The translations under genes were made by a program, and so were the position numbers. From the NCBI RefSeq assembly GCF_001742745.1, contig NZ_MJAK01000001.1, forward strand, positions 434,001 to 498,000: a DNA stretch of 64,000 nucleotides. Direction: 5' to 3'. Source of the stretch: Curtobacterium sp. ER1/6. GTDB lineage: Bacteria; Actinomycetota; Actinomycetes; Actinomycetales; Microbacteriaceae. Every line of letters starts with the position of its first letter. Position 1 is the first letter of the stretch. Under the pieces are notes generated by a model, which worked only from the letters and a program-made list of their open reading frames with translations, ran no database searches and was not told the DNA's origin. Positions 17,048 through 25,165 of the stretch are shown here, piece after piece.

Positions 17048-18568
17048 ATGACCGACACGGCAGGGCTGACCCGGCACGCGAACGCACCGCGGCGACTGGT
17101 GTTCCGGACGACGACTCCGGACCACCCGGACGCGGCGCCGCTGCTCGCCGACCTCGAGCGCGAGTACGACGCACGGTACGGCGAGGACCTCGGCGAACCG
17201 GCCTCCGTCGAACTCGCCCGGTGGCCGGCCGAGGACTTCGTCGCACCGCGCGGCGCCTTCGTCCTGCTCCACGAGGACGACCGGCTGGTCGCCGGCGGTG
17301 CCTTCAAGCCGTACGACGACAACACGGTCGAGCTCAAGCGGATCTGGACGGCGCCGGAGCACCGGGGCCGGGGCCTCGCCGCCCTCGTCGTCGCGGAGCT
17401 CGAGGCCGAGGCGCGGCGGCGCGGGTTCCGGCGGGTGTACCTGACCACCGGACCGCGGCAGCCCGAGGCCGTGCGGCTGTACCGGCGCGCCGGGTACTCG
17501 CCGCTCTACGACACCGCCCGCCCGGCCGAGGAGGTCGGGATTCACCCGTTCGAGAAGCTCCTCGGACCGGCGCCGGCTCCCGACGACGGCGACGGCGACG
17601 GCGCCACCACCGCCCTCGACGCGGCGTCCCGTGCCGCCCTCGACCGACCGGTGCTGCCGCTCCGGCACCCGGTCCGGTGGGTCGCCGCGGCGCTCGTGCT
17701 CGTCCTCCTGCTCAACCTCGTCGAGACCCTCTTCACCAACGAGCAGTGGGGGTTTCCCGCGGTCGGCCGGTGGCTGTTCAGCCCGGCGATCCTGACCGGA
17801 CTGCAGCTGACGCTCGTCGCCACGGCGCTGAGCGCGGTCATCAGCTTCGCGGGGGGTGTCGTCGTCGCGATCGCCCGGCTCTCCCGGAACCCGGTGCTGG
17901 CCGGGCTCGCGTGGGGGTACGTCTGGCTCTTCCGGTCGGTGCCGCTCATCCTGGTGCTCGTCTTCCTGTACAACCTGGGGTCCCTGTACCCGACGATCGG
18001 CATCGGGATCCCCTTCGGACCGCAGCTCGAGGTCCCCACGACGAACCTGCTGAGCGACCTCGCCATCGGCGTCGCCGCCCTCAGCCTGAGCGAGATCGCC
18101 TACGCGTCGGAGATCGTCCGCGCCGGCGTGCTGGCCGTCGACCACGGTCAGCAGGAGGCCGCGCAGGCGCTCGGCCTGTCGCGCCGTCGGCAGTTCGTCC
18201 GTGTGGTCCTGCCACAGGCGCTGCGGTCGATCGTCCCGGCGTTCGTGAACCAGGTCGTCGGACTGCTCAAGGCGTCGTCGCTGCTGTTCTACGTTTCGCT
18301 CCTCGACCTGTTCGGCGTCGTGCAGAACCTGTCGAGCACCTACCCGACCGACATCATCCCGCTGCTCGTCGTCGCGACGATCTGGTACCTGGCACTGACC
18401 AGCGCGGTGTCGGTCGTGCAGTACCACGTCGAGCGGTGGACGGCCCGCGGGTCCGTGCGCACGCTGCCGCCGACGCCGTGGCAGCGCGTGCGGGCGGCGA
18501 TCCGCCGCCCCGCTCCGCTCGCCCGGGCCACTCCTCCCGCATCGATCGACGACAGGACCGTCTCATGA
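17048..18568 (+). CDS. GNAT acetyltransferase fused to amino-acid ABC permease
   Basis: This 506-residue protein joins two functions. Residues about 20-180 are a GNAT domain (LKRIWTAPEHRGRGLAALVV holds the acetyl-CoA loop; RLYRRAGYSPL ends it). After an acidic linker, residues about 200-465 form an amino-acid-type ABC permease with several membrane spans and the cytosolic EAAQALGLSRRRQF loop that docks the ATPase. No stop or frameshift separates the halves. It overlaps the ATPase gene by 4 bases. In Bacillus, an acetyltransferase (SnaA) and a Tcy importer are separate genes in the S-substituted-cysteine operon; here they are one chain. Acetylation of the imported solute is inference. Confidence 0.88.
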   Translation: MTDTAGLTRHANAPRRLVFRTTTPDHPDAAPLLADLEREYDARYGEDLGEPASVELARWPAEDFVAPRGAFVLLHEDDRLVAGGAFKPYDDNTVELKRIWTAPEHRGRGLAALVVAELEAEARRRGFRRVYLTTGPRQPEAVRLYRRAGYSPLYDTARPAEEVGIHPFEKLLGPAPAPDDGDGDGATTALDAASRAALDRPVLPLRHPVRWVAAALVLVLLLNLVETLFTNEQWGFPAVGRWLFSPAILTGLQLTLVATALSAVISFAGGVVVAIARLSRNPVLAGLAWGYVWLFRSVPLILVLVFLYNLGSLYPTIGIGIPFGPQLEVPTTNLLSDLAIGVAALSLSEIAYASEIVRAGVLAVDHGQQEAAQALGLSRRRQFVRVVLPQALRSIVPAFVNQVVGLLKASSLLFYVSLLDLFGVVQNLSSTYPTDIIPLLVVATIWYLALTSAVSVVQYHVERWTARGSVRTLPPTPWQRVRAAIRRPAPLARATPPASIDDRTVS

Positions 18569-19338
18569 GTGCAGCCATCGGCATCCACGGCGCCGTCAAG
18601 GCGTTCGGCGACCACGTCGTCATCGACGGCGTCGACCTCGCCCTGCCGGCCGGCAGCGTCACCGTGGTCCTCGGGCCGTCCGGATCGGGCAAGTCGACGC
18701 TCCTGCGGACGATCAACCACCTCGAACCCCTCGACCGGGGTGTCGTGACCGTCGGCGGGGAGCCGATCGGCGTCCGACTCCGGACCGGCCGGAACGGACT
18801 CCCCCGCTGGAAGGCGCTGCCGGAACGCGCCCTCCGCCGACAGCGGTCCCGCATCGGGTTCGTGTTCCAGCACTTCGAGCTCTTCCCGCACCTCACCGCG
18901 CTCGAGAATGTGGCCGAGGGCCCCGTCGCCGCCGGTGTCCCCGCCGCGCCCGCGAAGGCCAGGGCCCGGGAGCTGCTCGACCGAGTCGGACTCGGCGACC
19001 GCGGTGCCACGCGGCCCCGGCAGCTCTCCGGCGGGCAGCAGCAGCGCGTCGCGATCGCCCGGGCGCTGGCCCTCGACCCGTCCGTCGTGCTGCTCGACGA
19101 GCCGACGTCCGCGCTCGACCCGGAGCTCGTCGGTGAGGTGCTCGGCGTGATCCGGGACCTCGCGGAGTCCGGCACCACGCTCGTCATCGTCACGCACGAG
19201 GTCGCCTTCGCCAGGGAGGTCGCCGACCACGTCGTGTTCCTCGACCACGGCCGGGTCGTCGAGCAGGGGCCACCGGCCCAGGTCATCGACGCCCCGCAGC
19301 ACCCCCGCACGCGCGACTTCCTGTCCCGCGTCCACTGA
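18565..19338 (+). CDS. Amino-acid ABC transporter ATP-binding protein
   Basis: The 257-residue ATPase has Walker A GPSGSGKST, Q-loop FVFQHFELFPHLT, signature LSGGQQQRVAIARAL, Walker B VVLLDEPTSALDP and H-loop VTHEV. It belongs to the polar amino-acid uptake group (GlnQ/TcyN-like). The ATG overlaps the permease stop. It energises the GNAT-permease protein with the lipoprotein encoded next. Confidence 0.95.
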   Translation: MSAAIGIHGAVKAFGDHVVIDGVDLALPAGSVTVVLGPSGSGKSTLLRTINHLEPLDRGVVTVGGEPIGVRLRTGRNGLPRWKALPERALRRQRSRIGFVFQHFELFPHLTALENVAEGPVAAGVPAAPAKARARELLDRVGLGDRGATRPRQLSGGQQQRVAIARALALDPSVVLLDEPTSALDPELVGEVLGVIRDLAESGTTLVIVTHEVAFAREVADHVVFLDHGRVVEQGPPAQVIDAPQHPRTRDFLSRVH

Positions 19339-19397
19339 CCGTCCCGTCCGCCCCGTCCCGTCCCGTCCTCGCACCGACCACGACCCACAGGAGCACC

Positions 19398-20411
19398 ATG
19401 TCCACGACCTCCCCCGCACGCTGGCGTCACCGCGCCGGAGCCCTCGTCCTCGCCGCCGGCGTCGTCGTCGCCCTCGCCGGGTGCGCCGCGAACGCGAACG
19501 CCGACGCCGCCGCGTCCGACGGCACGCTCACCATCGGCGCCGCGTCGAACGGCGCCGCGACCGCGACGAAGGTCACCGTCGCGGAGGACCCGGAGCTGCA
19601 CGACGCCCTGCCCGCCGACGTCAGGTCCTCGGGCAAGCTCACCATCGGCGTCGGCGCCCTGCCGTCCGGGTTCCCGCCGCTCGCCTTCACCGGCGACGAC
19701 CAGCAGACCCTGACCGGCTCCGAACCCGACCTCGGCCGTCTCGTCGCCGCGAAGCTCGGGCTCGAGGCGGACGTGCAGAACGCCACGTGGGACAACCTGT
19801 TCGTCGGCATCGACAGCGGCAAGTTCGACGCGGGGTTCTCGAACATCACCGTGACCGAGCAGCGCAAGGAGAAGTACGACTTCGCCTCGTACCGGCAGGA
19901 CGAGCTCGCGCTGCAGGTGCCCGACGACAGCACGCTCGCGTTCGACGGCGACCCCTCGGTGCTGGCGGGCAAGACAATCGCCGTGAGCTCCGGCACGAAC
20001 CAGGAGAAGATCCTGCTCGAGTGGAAGACCGAGCTCGAGAAGGACGGCGGGAGCATCGACGTCAAGTACTACCCGGACGGCAACGCGGTGAAGCTCGCGC
20101 TCGACTCGGGCAAGATCGACGGCTACTTCGGCCCGAACCCGACCATCGCCTACGCGAACAAGCAGAGCGCCGGGAGTGCCCACGAGACGAAGACCGCGGG
20201 GACGTACTCCGGCGCCGGGTCCTCGCTGCAGGGGCTCATCGCGGCGACGACCAAGAAGGGCAGCGGGCTCGCGAAGCCGATCGCCGAGGCCGTCGACGAG
20301 CTCATCGAGGACGGCACGTACGGCAAGTGGCTCACGGAGTACAACCTGTCGAACGAGGCCGTGGAGCACTCCGAGGTGAACCCGGAGGGCCTGCCGCTCG
20401 ACAACAGCTGA
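19398..20411 (+). CDS. Amino-acid ABC transporter substrate-binding lipoprotein
   Basis: The 337-residue protein has an N-terminal signal ending in the lipobox LAGC, so it is anchored outside the membrane. It then shows the SBP_bac_3 pattern: GKLTIGVGALPSGFPPLAF, LVAAKLGL, GKFDAGFSNITVTEQRKEKYDF and SSGTNQEKIL. AGGAG is 4 bases before the ATG. It is the last gene of the importer operon and ends 16 bases before a perfect 19-bp terminator stem. Ligand is probably a polar or sulfur-containing amino acid, by family and context. Confidence 0.92.
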   Translation: MSTTSPARWRHRAGALVLAAGVVVALAGCAANANADAAASDGTLTIGAASNGAATATKVTVAEDPELHDALPADVRSSGKLTIGVGALPSGFPPLAFTGDDQQTLTGSEPDLGRLVAAKLGLEADVQNATWDNLFVGIDSGKFDAGFSNITVTEQRKEKYDFASYRQDELALQVPDDSTLAFDGDPSVLAGKTIAVSSGTNQEKILLEWKTELEKDGGSIDVKYYPDGNAVKLALDSGKIDGYFGPNPTIAYANKQSAGSAHETKTAGTYSGAGSSLQGLIAATTKKGSGLAKPIAEAVDELIEDGTYGKWLTEYNLSNEAVEHSEVNPEGLPLDNS

Positions 20412-20427
20412 GGTCCCCGCCGCCCCT

Positions 20428-20469
20428 GGACGACGTCCCCGCCGTCGCACGACGGCGGGGACGTCGTCC
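20428..20469 (+). terminator. Strong intrinsic terminator of the importer operon
   Basis: A perfect 19-bp stem runs from GGACGACGTCCCCGCCGTC to its inverse complement, with loop GCAC. It lies 16 bases after the lipoprotein stop. Confidence 0.88.
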
Positions 20470-20470
20470 G

Positions 20471-20566
20471 TTGCGTCCGCAGCGGTCACGCGACACGCCG
20501 TCGAGTGATCGCCGAGCGTGCACGACAGGCCGTCGGCGGATCGCGGCGCGTGCACGACACGCCGTC
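20471..20566. repeat. Three 32-bp tandem units
   Basis: Units end in CGACACGCCGTC, CGACAGGCCGTC and CGACACGCCGTC at 20502, 20534 and 20566, exactly 32 bp apart. The last two share GCGTGCACGACA. The array lies between two convergent operons; it is not a CRISPR because there are no unique spacers. Confidence 0.65.
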
Positions 20567-20646
20567 CGAACGCCACGAGAGTGACGCTGCTTGCGCGCTC
20601 GCGGAAGCCCGAGCCCGAGCCGGGCCCCGGACCCGCGCCGGGAACG

Positions 20647-20684
20647 ACGGGAGGCGCGGTGCCGGCTGGCACCGCGCCTCCCGT
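20647..20684 (-). terminator. Palindromic GGGAGGCGCG element, likely terminator of the monooxygenase operon
   Basis: ACGGGAGGCGCGGTGCC pairs perfectly (17 bp) with GGCACCGCGCCTCCCGT around a 4-base loop, 25 bases after the last monooxygenase stop. It is a copy of the dispersed palindrome family. Confidence 0.78.
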
Positions 20685-20709
20685 CCGGAGCGACCGGGAC
20701 GGACCCGCG

Positions 20710-21861
20710 TCAGGCGACCCCGACGGCGGCGGGACGCGCGGCACGCGCACCCCACTCGGCGGCGAGCAGCTCGTACGACCGGACCCGCGCTGCGTGATCG
20801 TGCGTGATCGTCGTCACGAGGAGCTCGTCGGCGCCCGTGACGCGCTGCAGCACCGCGAGGCGGTCGGCCACGTGCCCGGCGTCGCCCACGAAGCGCGTCG
20901 CGATCCGGTCGGCCACCGCCTCGGCGACCGTCGGGTCGACCGGGTGCTCGCGGGCCCACGCCGGGGTCGGGTACGGGATCGCCCCGACGCCCGAGCGGAT
21001 CGAGTGCACCCAGCGGTCGTACCCGAGCGCGAGGTCCGACGCCGCGGCAGCGGAGTCGGCAGCGACGACGTCGGCGGACACGATGACGTGCGGGGCGTCG
21101 AGCACGCCGGGTCGGAACGCCTCGCGGTAGGCGCGGACGGAGTCCAGGACCGTGCCCGGGGACGTGTGGTAGTTCGCCCCGTAGGGCAGGCCGAGCGCAC
21201 CGGCAGCCCGGGCACTCGCACCGCCGGTCGACCCGTGGATCCACAGCTCGACGTCGGCCCCGGCGGCGGGGGTCGCGTCGACGACCTGGCCGTCGCGCTG
21301 GAACGTGCCGGCGAACAGGTCCCGGATGAGCCCGAGCTCGTCGTCGAACCGCTCGACGTCGCCCGGGACCCGGCCGAGCAGCTCCCCCTGCAGGGCGAAC
21401 CGGCTGCCGGGGGCGATGCGGAACGTGAACGGCGAGGGCACGAGCAGCCCGTCGACGACCTCGTCGTCGCGGGGTTCGAGCGCCGGGGGCGCCGGAGCAC
21501 CGGGAGCGGGCGCCCCGGAGCGCCCGAGTCCGAGGTCGAACCGCGGGCCGTACAGCCCGGTGAGCGTGCCGAACGTCTCGGCGACCTGCAGCGCCCGGAC
21601 GTTGCCGACGAGGGTCGCGGCGCTCCCGACGCGGATGGTCGAGGTCGCCGCGGCGACGGCACCGATGACGATGTTCGGCGCGCTGCCCGCCACCCCGGGG
21701 TTGAGGTGGTGCTCGGCGAGCCAGTAGCGGGCGTACCCGGCGCGCTCCGCAGCGGCGGCGAGGTCGACCGTGTTCCGCAGGGCCTCGGCGGGCGTGGAGC
21801 CGGACGACACCGGGACGAGGTCGAGGACGGACAGCGGGACCGGACGCTGCACGGCGGTCAC
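20710..21861 (-). CDS. Luciferase-like flavin monooxygenase, MsnO8/YtmO-like
   Basis: The 383-residue LLM-class protein shows LSVLDLVPVSSGSTPAEALR at the N-terminus, RYWLAEHHLNPGVAGSAPNI, GSAATLVGN and FDLGLGRSGAP, the pattern of the MsnO8 subgroup to which Bacillus YtmO (CmoO) belongs. Such enzymes use FMNH2 supplied by a separate reductase. It overlaps the preceding monooxygenase by 4 bases and ends the operon. Its job in oxidising an S- or N-substituted amino acid is inferred from the importer opposite. Confidence 0.85.
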   Translation of the reverse strand: MTAVQRPVPLSVLDLVPVSSGSTPAEALRNTVDLAAAAERAGYARYWLAEHHLNPGVAGSAPNIVIGAVAAATSTIRVGSAATLVGNVRALQVAETFGTLTGLYGPRFDLGLGRSGAPAPGAPAPPALEPRDDEVVDGLLVPSPFTFRIAPGSRFALQGELLGRVPGDVERFDDELGLIRDLFAGTFQRDGQVVDATPAAGADVELWIHGSTGGASARAAGALGLPYGANYHTSPGTVLDSVRAYREAFRPGVLDAPHVIVSADVVAADSAAAASDLALGYDRWVHSIRSGVGAIPYPTPAWAREHPVDPTVAEAVADRIATRFVGDAGHVADRLAVLQRVTGADELLVTTITHDHAARVRSYELLAAEWGARAARPAAVGVA

Positions 21862-23222
21862 GCGGTCACCCGCTGGCGGTCGAGGACGTGCCCGGGCAGC
21901 CCGAGCGTCCGGCGGAGGGTCGCACCCTCGTCGTAGGAGGACCGGTACACGCCGCGTTCCTGCAGCAGCGGGACGACGCGGTCGACGAAGTCGTCGAGGC
22001 CGTACGGGTTCGTGTGCGGGACGACGACGAACCCGTCGCTCGCCCGTTCCTGCACGTACCGGTCGATCTCGGCGGCGATCGACGACGGGGTGCCGACGAA
22101 GCCGCCGCGCGTCGAGACCTCGATCACGAGCTGCCGGATGGTCAGGTGCTCGGCGGCGGCCCGGTCGCGCCAGGACCGCACGAGCGCTCGCGGGTCCTTC
22201 GCGTGCCGCACGCGGCCGCGCGTGATCGCGTCGGCGTCGACGTCCGGTTCGACGTCGGGCAGTGGGCCGTCGACGTCGTACGAGGACAGGTCACGGTTCC
22301 AGACCTGCTCGAGGAACGCGATCGCGGTGGCCGGGCTGACCTGCGCCCGTCGGATCGCCCGGGAGCGCTCCTTGGCGTCGGCCTGCGTGTCGCCGATGGT
22401 GAAGGTCGCGCCGGGCAGGACCAGGAGTTCGTCCTTGCTGCGGCCGACACGCTCCAGTCGGTCGGTGACGTCGGTGTAGAAGGTGCGCGCGTCGTCGAAC
22501 TCGGTGTGCAGCGAGAAGACCACCTCGGCGTGCCGGGCGGCGAGGTCGCGGCCCTCGTCGGAGTCCCCGGCCTGCACGACGACCGGGTGCCGCTGCGGGC
22601 TGCGCGGGACCGGGAACGTGCCGGCGACGTCGAACTGCGGGCCGTGGTGGTCGACGTCCCGGATGCGGGACCGGTCGGCGAACCGGCCGACCGACGCATC
22701 GGCGACGACGGCACCCGGATCCCACGAGTCCCAGAGCTCGCGCGCCAGCTCGACGAACTCGGCCGCCCGGGTGTACCGGTCGGCGTGGTCGAGGAAGCCA
22801 CCGCGCCGGAAGTTCGCGCCGTGGAACGCGTCCGAGCTCGTCACGACGTTCCAGCCGGCCCGCCCGTCGCTGAGGTGGTCGAGCGTCGCGAGCTGCTTCG
22901 CGAGCTCGAGCGGCTCGTTGAACGTCGTCTGCAGCGTGCCGACGAGACCGATGTGGTCGGTGACCCCGGCCAGGGCGGCCAGGATCGCGAGCGTGTTCGG
23001 ACGACCGACCACGTCGAGGTCGTGGATGCGGCCCTTCTGCTCGCGGAGCCGCAGCCCCTCGGCGAGGAACAGGAAGTCGAAGCACCCGCGCTCGGCGTTC
23101 CGCGCGAAGTGCTCGAACGACGAGAACGCGATCTGGCTCTCGGCCCGCTCGTCGCTCCACACGGTGGTGTTGTTGACGCCCGGGAGGTGGGCGGCGAGGT
23201 GGACCTGACGCTTGCTGGTCAT
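21858..23222 (-). CDS. NtaA/DszA/YtnJ-type FMN-dependent monooxygenase
   Basis: The 454-residue protein belongs to the nitrilotriacetate monooxygenase group. It opens with QVHLAAHLPGVNNTTVW and shows CFDFLFLAEGLRL, LATLDHLSDGRAGWNVVTS, the family signature stretch ending ELWDSW, and VVQAGDSDEGRD. Bacillus YtnJ (CmoJ), used in S-substituted-cysteine breakdown, is in the same family. Both ends overlap neighbours by 4 bases. It needs reduced flavin from an unlinked reductase; none is encoded nearby. Confidence 0.88.
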   Translation of the reverse strand: MTSKRQVHLAAHLPGVNNTTVWSDERAESQIAFSSFEHFARNAERGCFDFLFLAEGLRLREQKGRIHDLDVVGRPNTLAILAALAGVTDHIGLVGTLQTTFNEPLELAKQLATLDHLSDGRAGWNVVTSSDAFHGANFRRGGFLDHADRYTRAAEFVELARELWDSWDPGAVVADASVGRFADRSRIRDVDHHGPQFDVAGTFPVPRSPQRHPVVVQAGDSDEGRDLAARHAEVVFSLHTEFDDARTFYTDVTDRLERVGRSKDELLVLPGATFTIGDTQADAKERSRAIRRAQVSPATAIAFLEQVWNRDLSSYDVDGPLPDVEPDVDADAITRGRVRHAKDPRALVRSWRDRAAAEHLTIRQLVIEVSTRGGFVGTPSSIAAEIDRYVQERASDGFVVVPHTNPYGLDDFVDRVVPLLQERGVYRSSYDEGATLRRTLGLPGHVLDRQRVTA

Positions 23223-24430
23223 GCGGAGACCTCCTGGGACGACCGGCCGGACACGGGGCGGTCTGCTGCGTACCGGCTGACCGCGGGGGCGATGCCGAGC
23301 CGCGTGCGCAGGTCGGCGGTGGGACGCGAGGCGACGTCGGCGCGGAGCCCGGCCGTCACGAGTGCGGGGACGAGTCGGCGGGCGATGGCCGTCGAGTCGA
23401 TCGGGGTGCGCAGCGGTCGGAGCCGCACCCCGGCGTACCCGAGCGCCCGCAGGTCCCCGATCCGCTCGACGAGGTCGGCGACGGTCGTGGCGAGGACCGT
23501 GGTGTCCGAGCCCGACCCGACGGCGTACGGCGTCCCCGCCGCAGCGTCGAGCGCAGCGAGCGCGTCGGCGGCCTCGGCCGCCGACGACCCGATGAGCACC
23601 GCGAGGTCCGCGAGGACCGGGCGACGGAGGTCGGAGCCGGCCGCCTGCTCCGCCTCACGGACGAGTGCCAGGGTGCTGTGTGCCTCCAGGCCGTCGAAGC
23701 CGGGGGTGACGAGCACGACGTCGGCGGTGTGGACGGCGAAGGCGACCGCGTCCGCGCGGTGGGCGAGCGCGAAGACGGGGGGACGCCCCTGCGGCGACCG
23801 CGGCACGATCGACGCGCCGTGCACCGAGACGTGCTCGCCGACGAACTCGGCGCCGTGGATGCGGTCGCGGTCGATGAAGCGGCCGGTGGTGACGTCGCGG
23901 ATGATCGCGTCGTCGTCCCAGCTGTCCCAGAGGCGGCTGACGACCTCGGCGACCTCGCGTGCCTCGGCGAAGAGGACGGTCGTGTCGTCGCCGCCGGGGC
24001 GGCGGCCGAACAGCGCGGCCTCGCGGGTCGTCGGGCTCACCTGGATCCGCCACCCGGCTCGCCCGAGCGAGACGTGGTCGAGGGTCTGGAGGCCCGTGGC
24101 GACGTGGAAGGGCTCGGTGTGCGTCACCGAGACGGTCGGGACCAGCCCGATCGAGCGGGTCGCGGGGGCGACCGCGCTCACGACGAGCAGGGCGTCGAGT
24201 CGGCCGACGACGGTGCTGGTGTCGAGGTCGCCGCTCGCGTCGACCGGGCCGGCCGTGAAGGAGTCCTCGACGGTGACGGCGTCGATGCCGAGGCGATCCT
24301 GCTCGACGATCACGTCGCGCCAGTGGTGGAGACCCGTGGGCCGCGCGGCGGCAGCCCCCGGCACCCGCCAGGCGGCCGGGTGCCAGCCGCTGCCCTGGAG
24401 AGCGGTGACGAGGACGGTGCGGTCGGGCAT
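23219..24430 (-). CDS. LLM-class flavin monooxygenase (NtaA/SoxA-like), first gene of operon
   Basis: This 403-residue protein is shorter than its neighbour but shares the group pattern: GWHPAAWR, LDAVTVEDSF-like segment, LQTLDHVSLGRAGWRIQVSP, SRLWDSWDDDAIIRD and RPPVFALAHRA. GGAGG precedes the chosen ATG by 9 bases. It is the first gene after the promoter with TTGCG boxes and overlaps the next gene by 4 bases. A distinct third monooxygenase could widen the substrate range; that is inference. Confidence 0.85.
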   Translation of the reverse strand: MPDRTVLVTALQGSGWHPAAWRVPGAAAARPTGLHHWRDVIVEQDRLGIDAVTVEDSFTAGPVDASGDLDTSTVVGRLDALLVVSAVAPATRSIGLVPTVSVTHTEPFHVATGLQTLDHVSLGRAGWRIQVSPTTREAALFGRRPGGDDTTVLFAEAREVAEVVSRLWDSWDDDAIIRDVTTGRFIDRDRIHGAEFVGEHVSVHGASIVPRSPQGRPPVFALAHRADAVAFAVHTADVVLVTPGFDGLEAHSTLALVREAEQAAGSDLRRPVLADLAVLIGSSAAEAADALAALDAAAGTPYAVGSGSDTTVLATTVADLVERIGDLRALGYAGVRLRPLRTPIDSTAIARRLVPALVTAGLRADVASRPTADLRTRLGIAPAVSRYAADRPVSGRSSQEVSA

Positions 24431-24469
24431 GGGCTGCGTCCTCCGTGCGGGGCGGTCGATCACACGGCG

Positions 24470-24498
24470 ACGCTACGTGGGCCGGCCCGCGCGGTCGA
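24470..24498 (-). promoter_or_regulatory. Promoter of the monooxygenase operon
   Basis: On the minus strand TCGACC and TAGCGT are separated by 17 bases, about 40 bases before the ATG. The two-unit TTGCG array begins 5 bases upstream of the -35. Confidence 0.55.
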
Positions 24499-24503
24499 CG
24501 ACT

Positions 24504-24543
24504 GTTGCGGCGCGTGAACGGAGGTTGCGCCGTGTGACGTCGA
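24504..24543. repeat. Two 20-bp TTGCG repeats upstream of the monooxygenase operon
   Basis: TTGCG at 24504 and 24524 begins units TTGCGGCGCGTGAACGGAGG and TTGCGCCGTGTGACGTCGAC. The 20-bp phase and TTGCG-CG-GTG core match the array at 16941, in opposite orientation to its gene. Confidence 0.65.
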
Positions 24544-24559
24544 CCGGCAGGCGGTCGTG

Positions 24560-25099
24560 TCAGCCGCGTCCGGACGCCCCTGCGACCTCGTGCTCACGCC
24601 GGTCGAGCTCCGCCAGCATGACCTCGGTGTTGCGCAGCACGCGCGGGGTCGTGACAGCCGTCGCGACCCCCACGCCGACGAAGAAGACCGCGCCGATCCA
24701 GAACACCGGCTGGCCGGTGACCGCCAGCCACACCGCGAGTGCGGTCATCGGCAGGTAGAGCAACGGAGCCGCCCACCGCAGCGGCCGGTACTGCCGACGG
24801 TGGTGCGTCAGCGCGCGGCGCCACTCGTCGACGTCGGCGTCGGGCGGGAGGACGCCGCGCCGGACGGATCGTGCGAATCCCGGCCGACGGGCCGCCGCGC
24901 CGTACCGGCGGCGGTTCCGTCCGAATAAGAAGCCCATGCCGACCCCGTACAGGGTCCCGACGAACGCCGAGGTGAGCGCCCGCGCCCCGAGGCCGGTCTC
25001 CGGCGTGGTGAGGAACGTGGTGCCGAACCACGCGACGGCGAACGCGACCGCCATCACGAGCCCCGCTGTCCACGTCGGCATGCGCTGCATCCACCCCAT
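24560..25099 (-). CDS. Hypothetical membrane protein (179 aa)
   Basis: Four hydrophobic segments are visible: TAGLVMAVAFAVAWFGTTFL, the ALTSAFVGTLYGVGMGFLF stretch, LLYLPMTALAVWLAV and FWIGAVFFVGVGVATAV, with a basic loop (GRNRRRYGAAARR) between pairs. It has no recognised family. It follows the TTGCG array but is transcribed toward it, so it is not part of the monooxygenase operon by promoter, only by orientation. Alternative in-frame ATGs lie at codons 4 and 7. Confidence 0.65.
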   Translation of the reverse strand: MGWMQRMPTWTAGLVMAVAFAVAWFGTTFLTTPETGLGARALTSAFVGTLYGVGMGFLFGRNRRRYGAAARRPGFARSVRRGVLPPDADVDEWRRALTHHRRQYRPLRWAAPLLYLPMTALAVWLAVTGQPVFWIGAVFFVGVGVATAVTTPRVLRNTEVMLAELDRREHEVAGASGRG

Positions 25100-25165
25100 G
25101 GGGCCAGCCTGCCAGGACCACCGTGGTGACCGCTGGCAGACTGGGACCGAGGGACGGCGCGACGG

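Noticed and set aside
20471..20566. CRISPR array
   Set aside because: Units are contiguous 32-bp repeats with no unique spacers and no cas genes in the window. The same holds for the 164-bp array.
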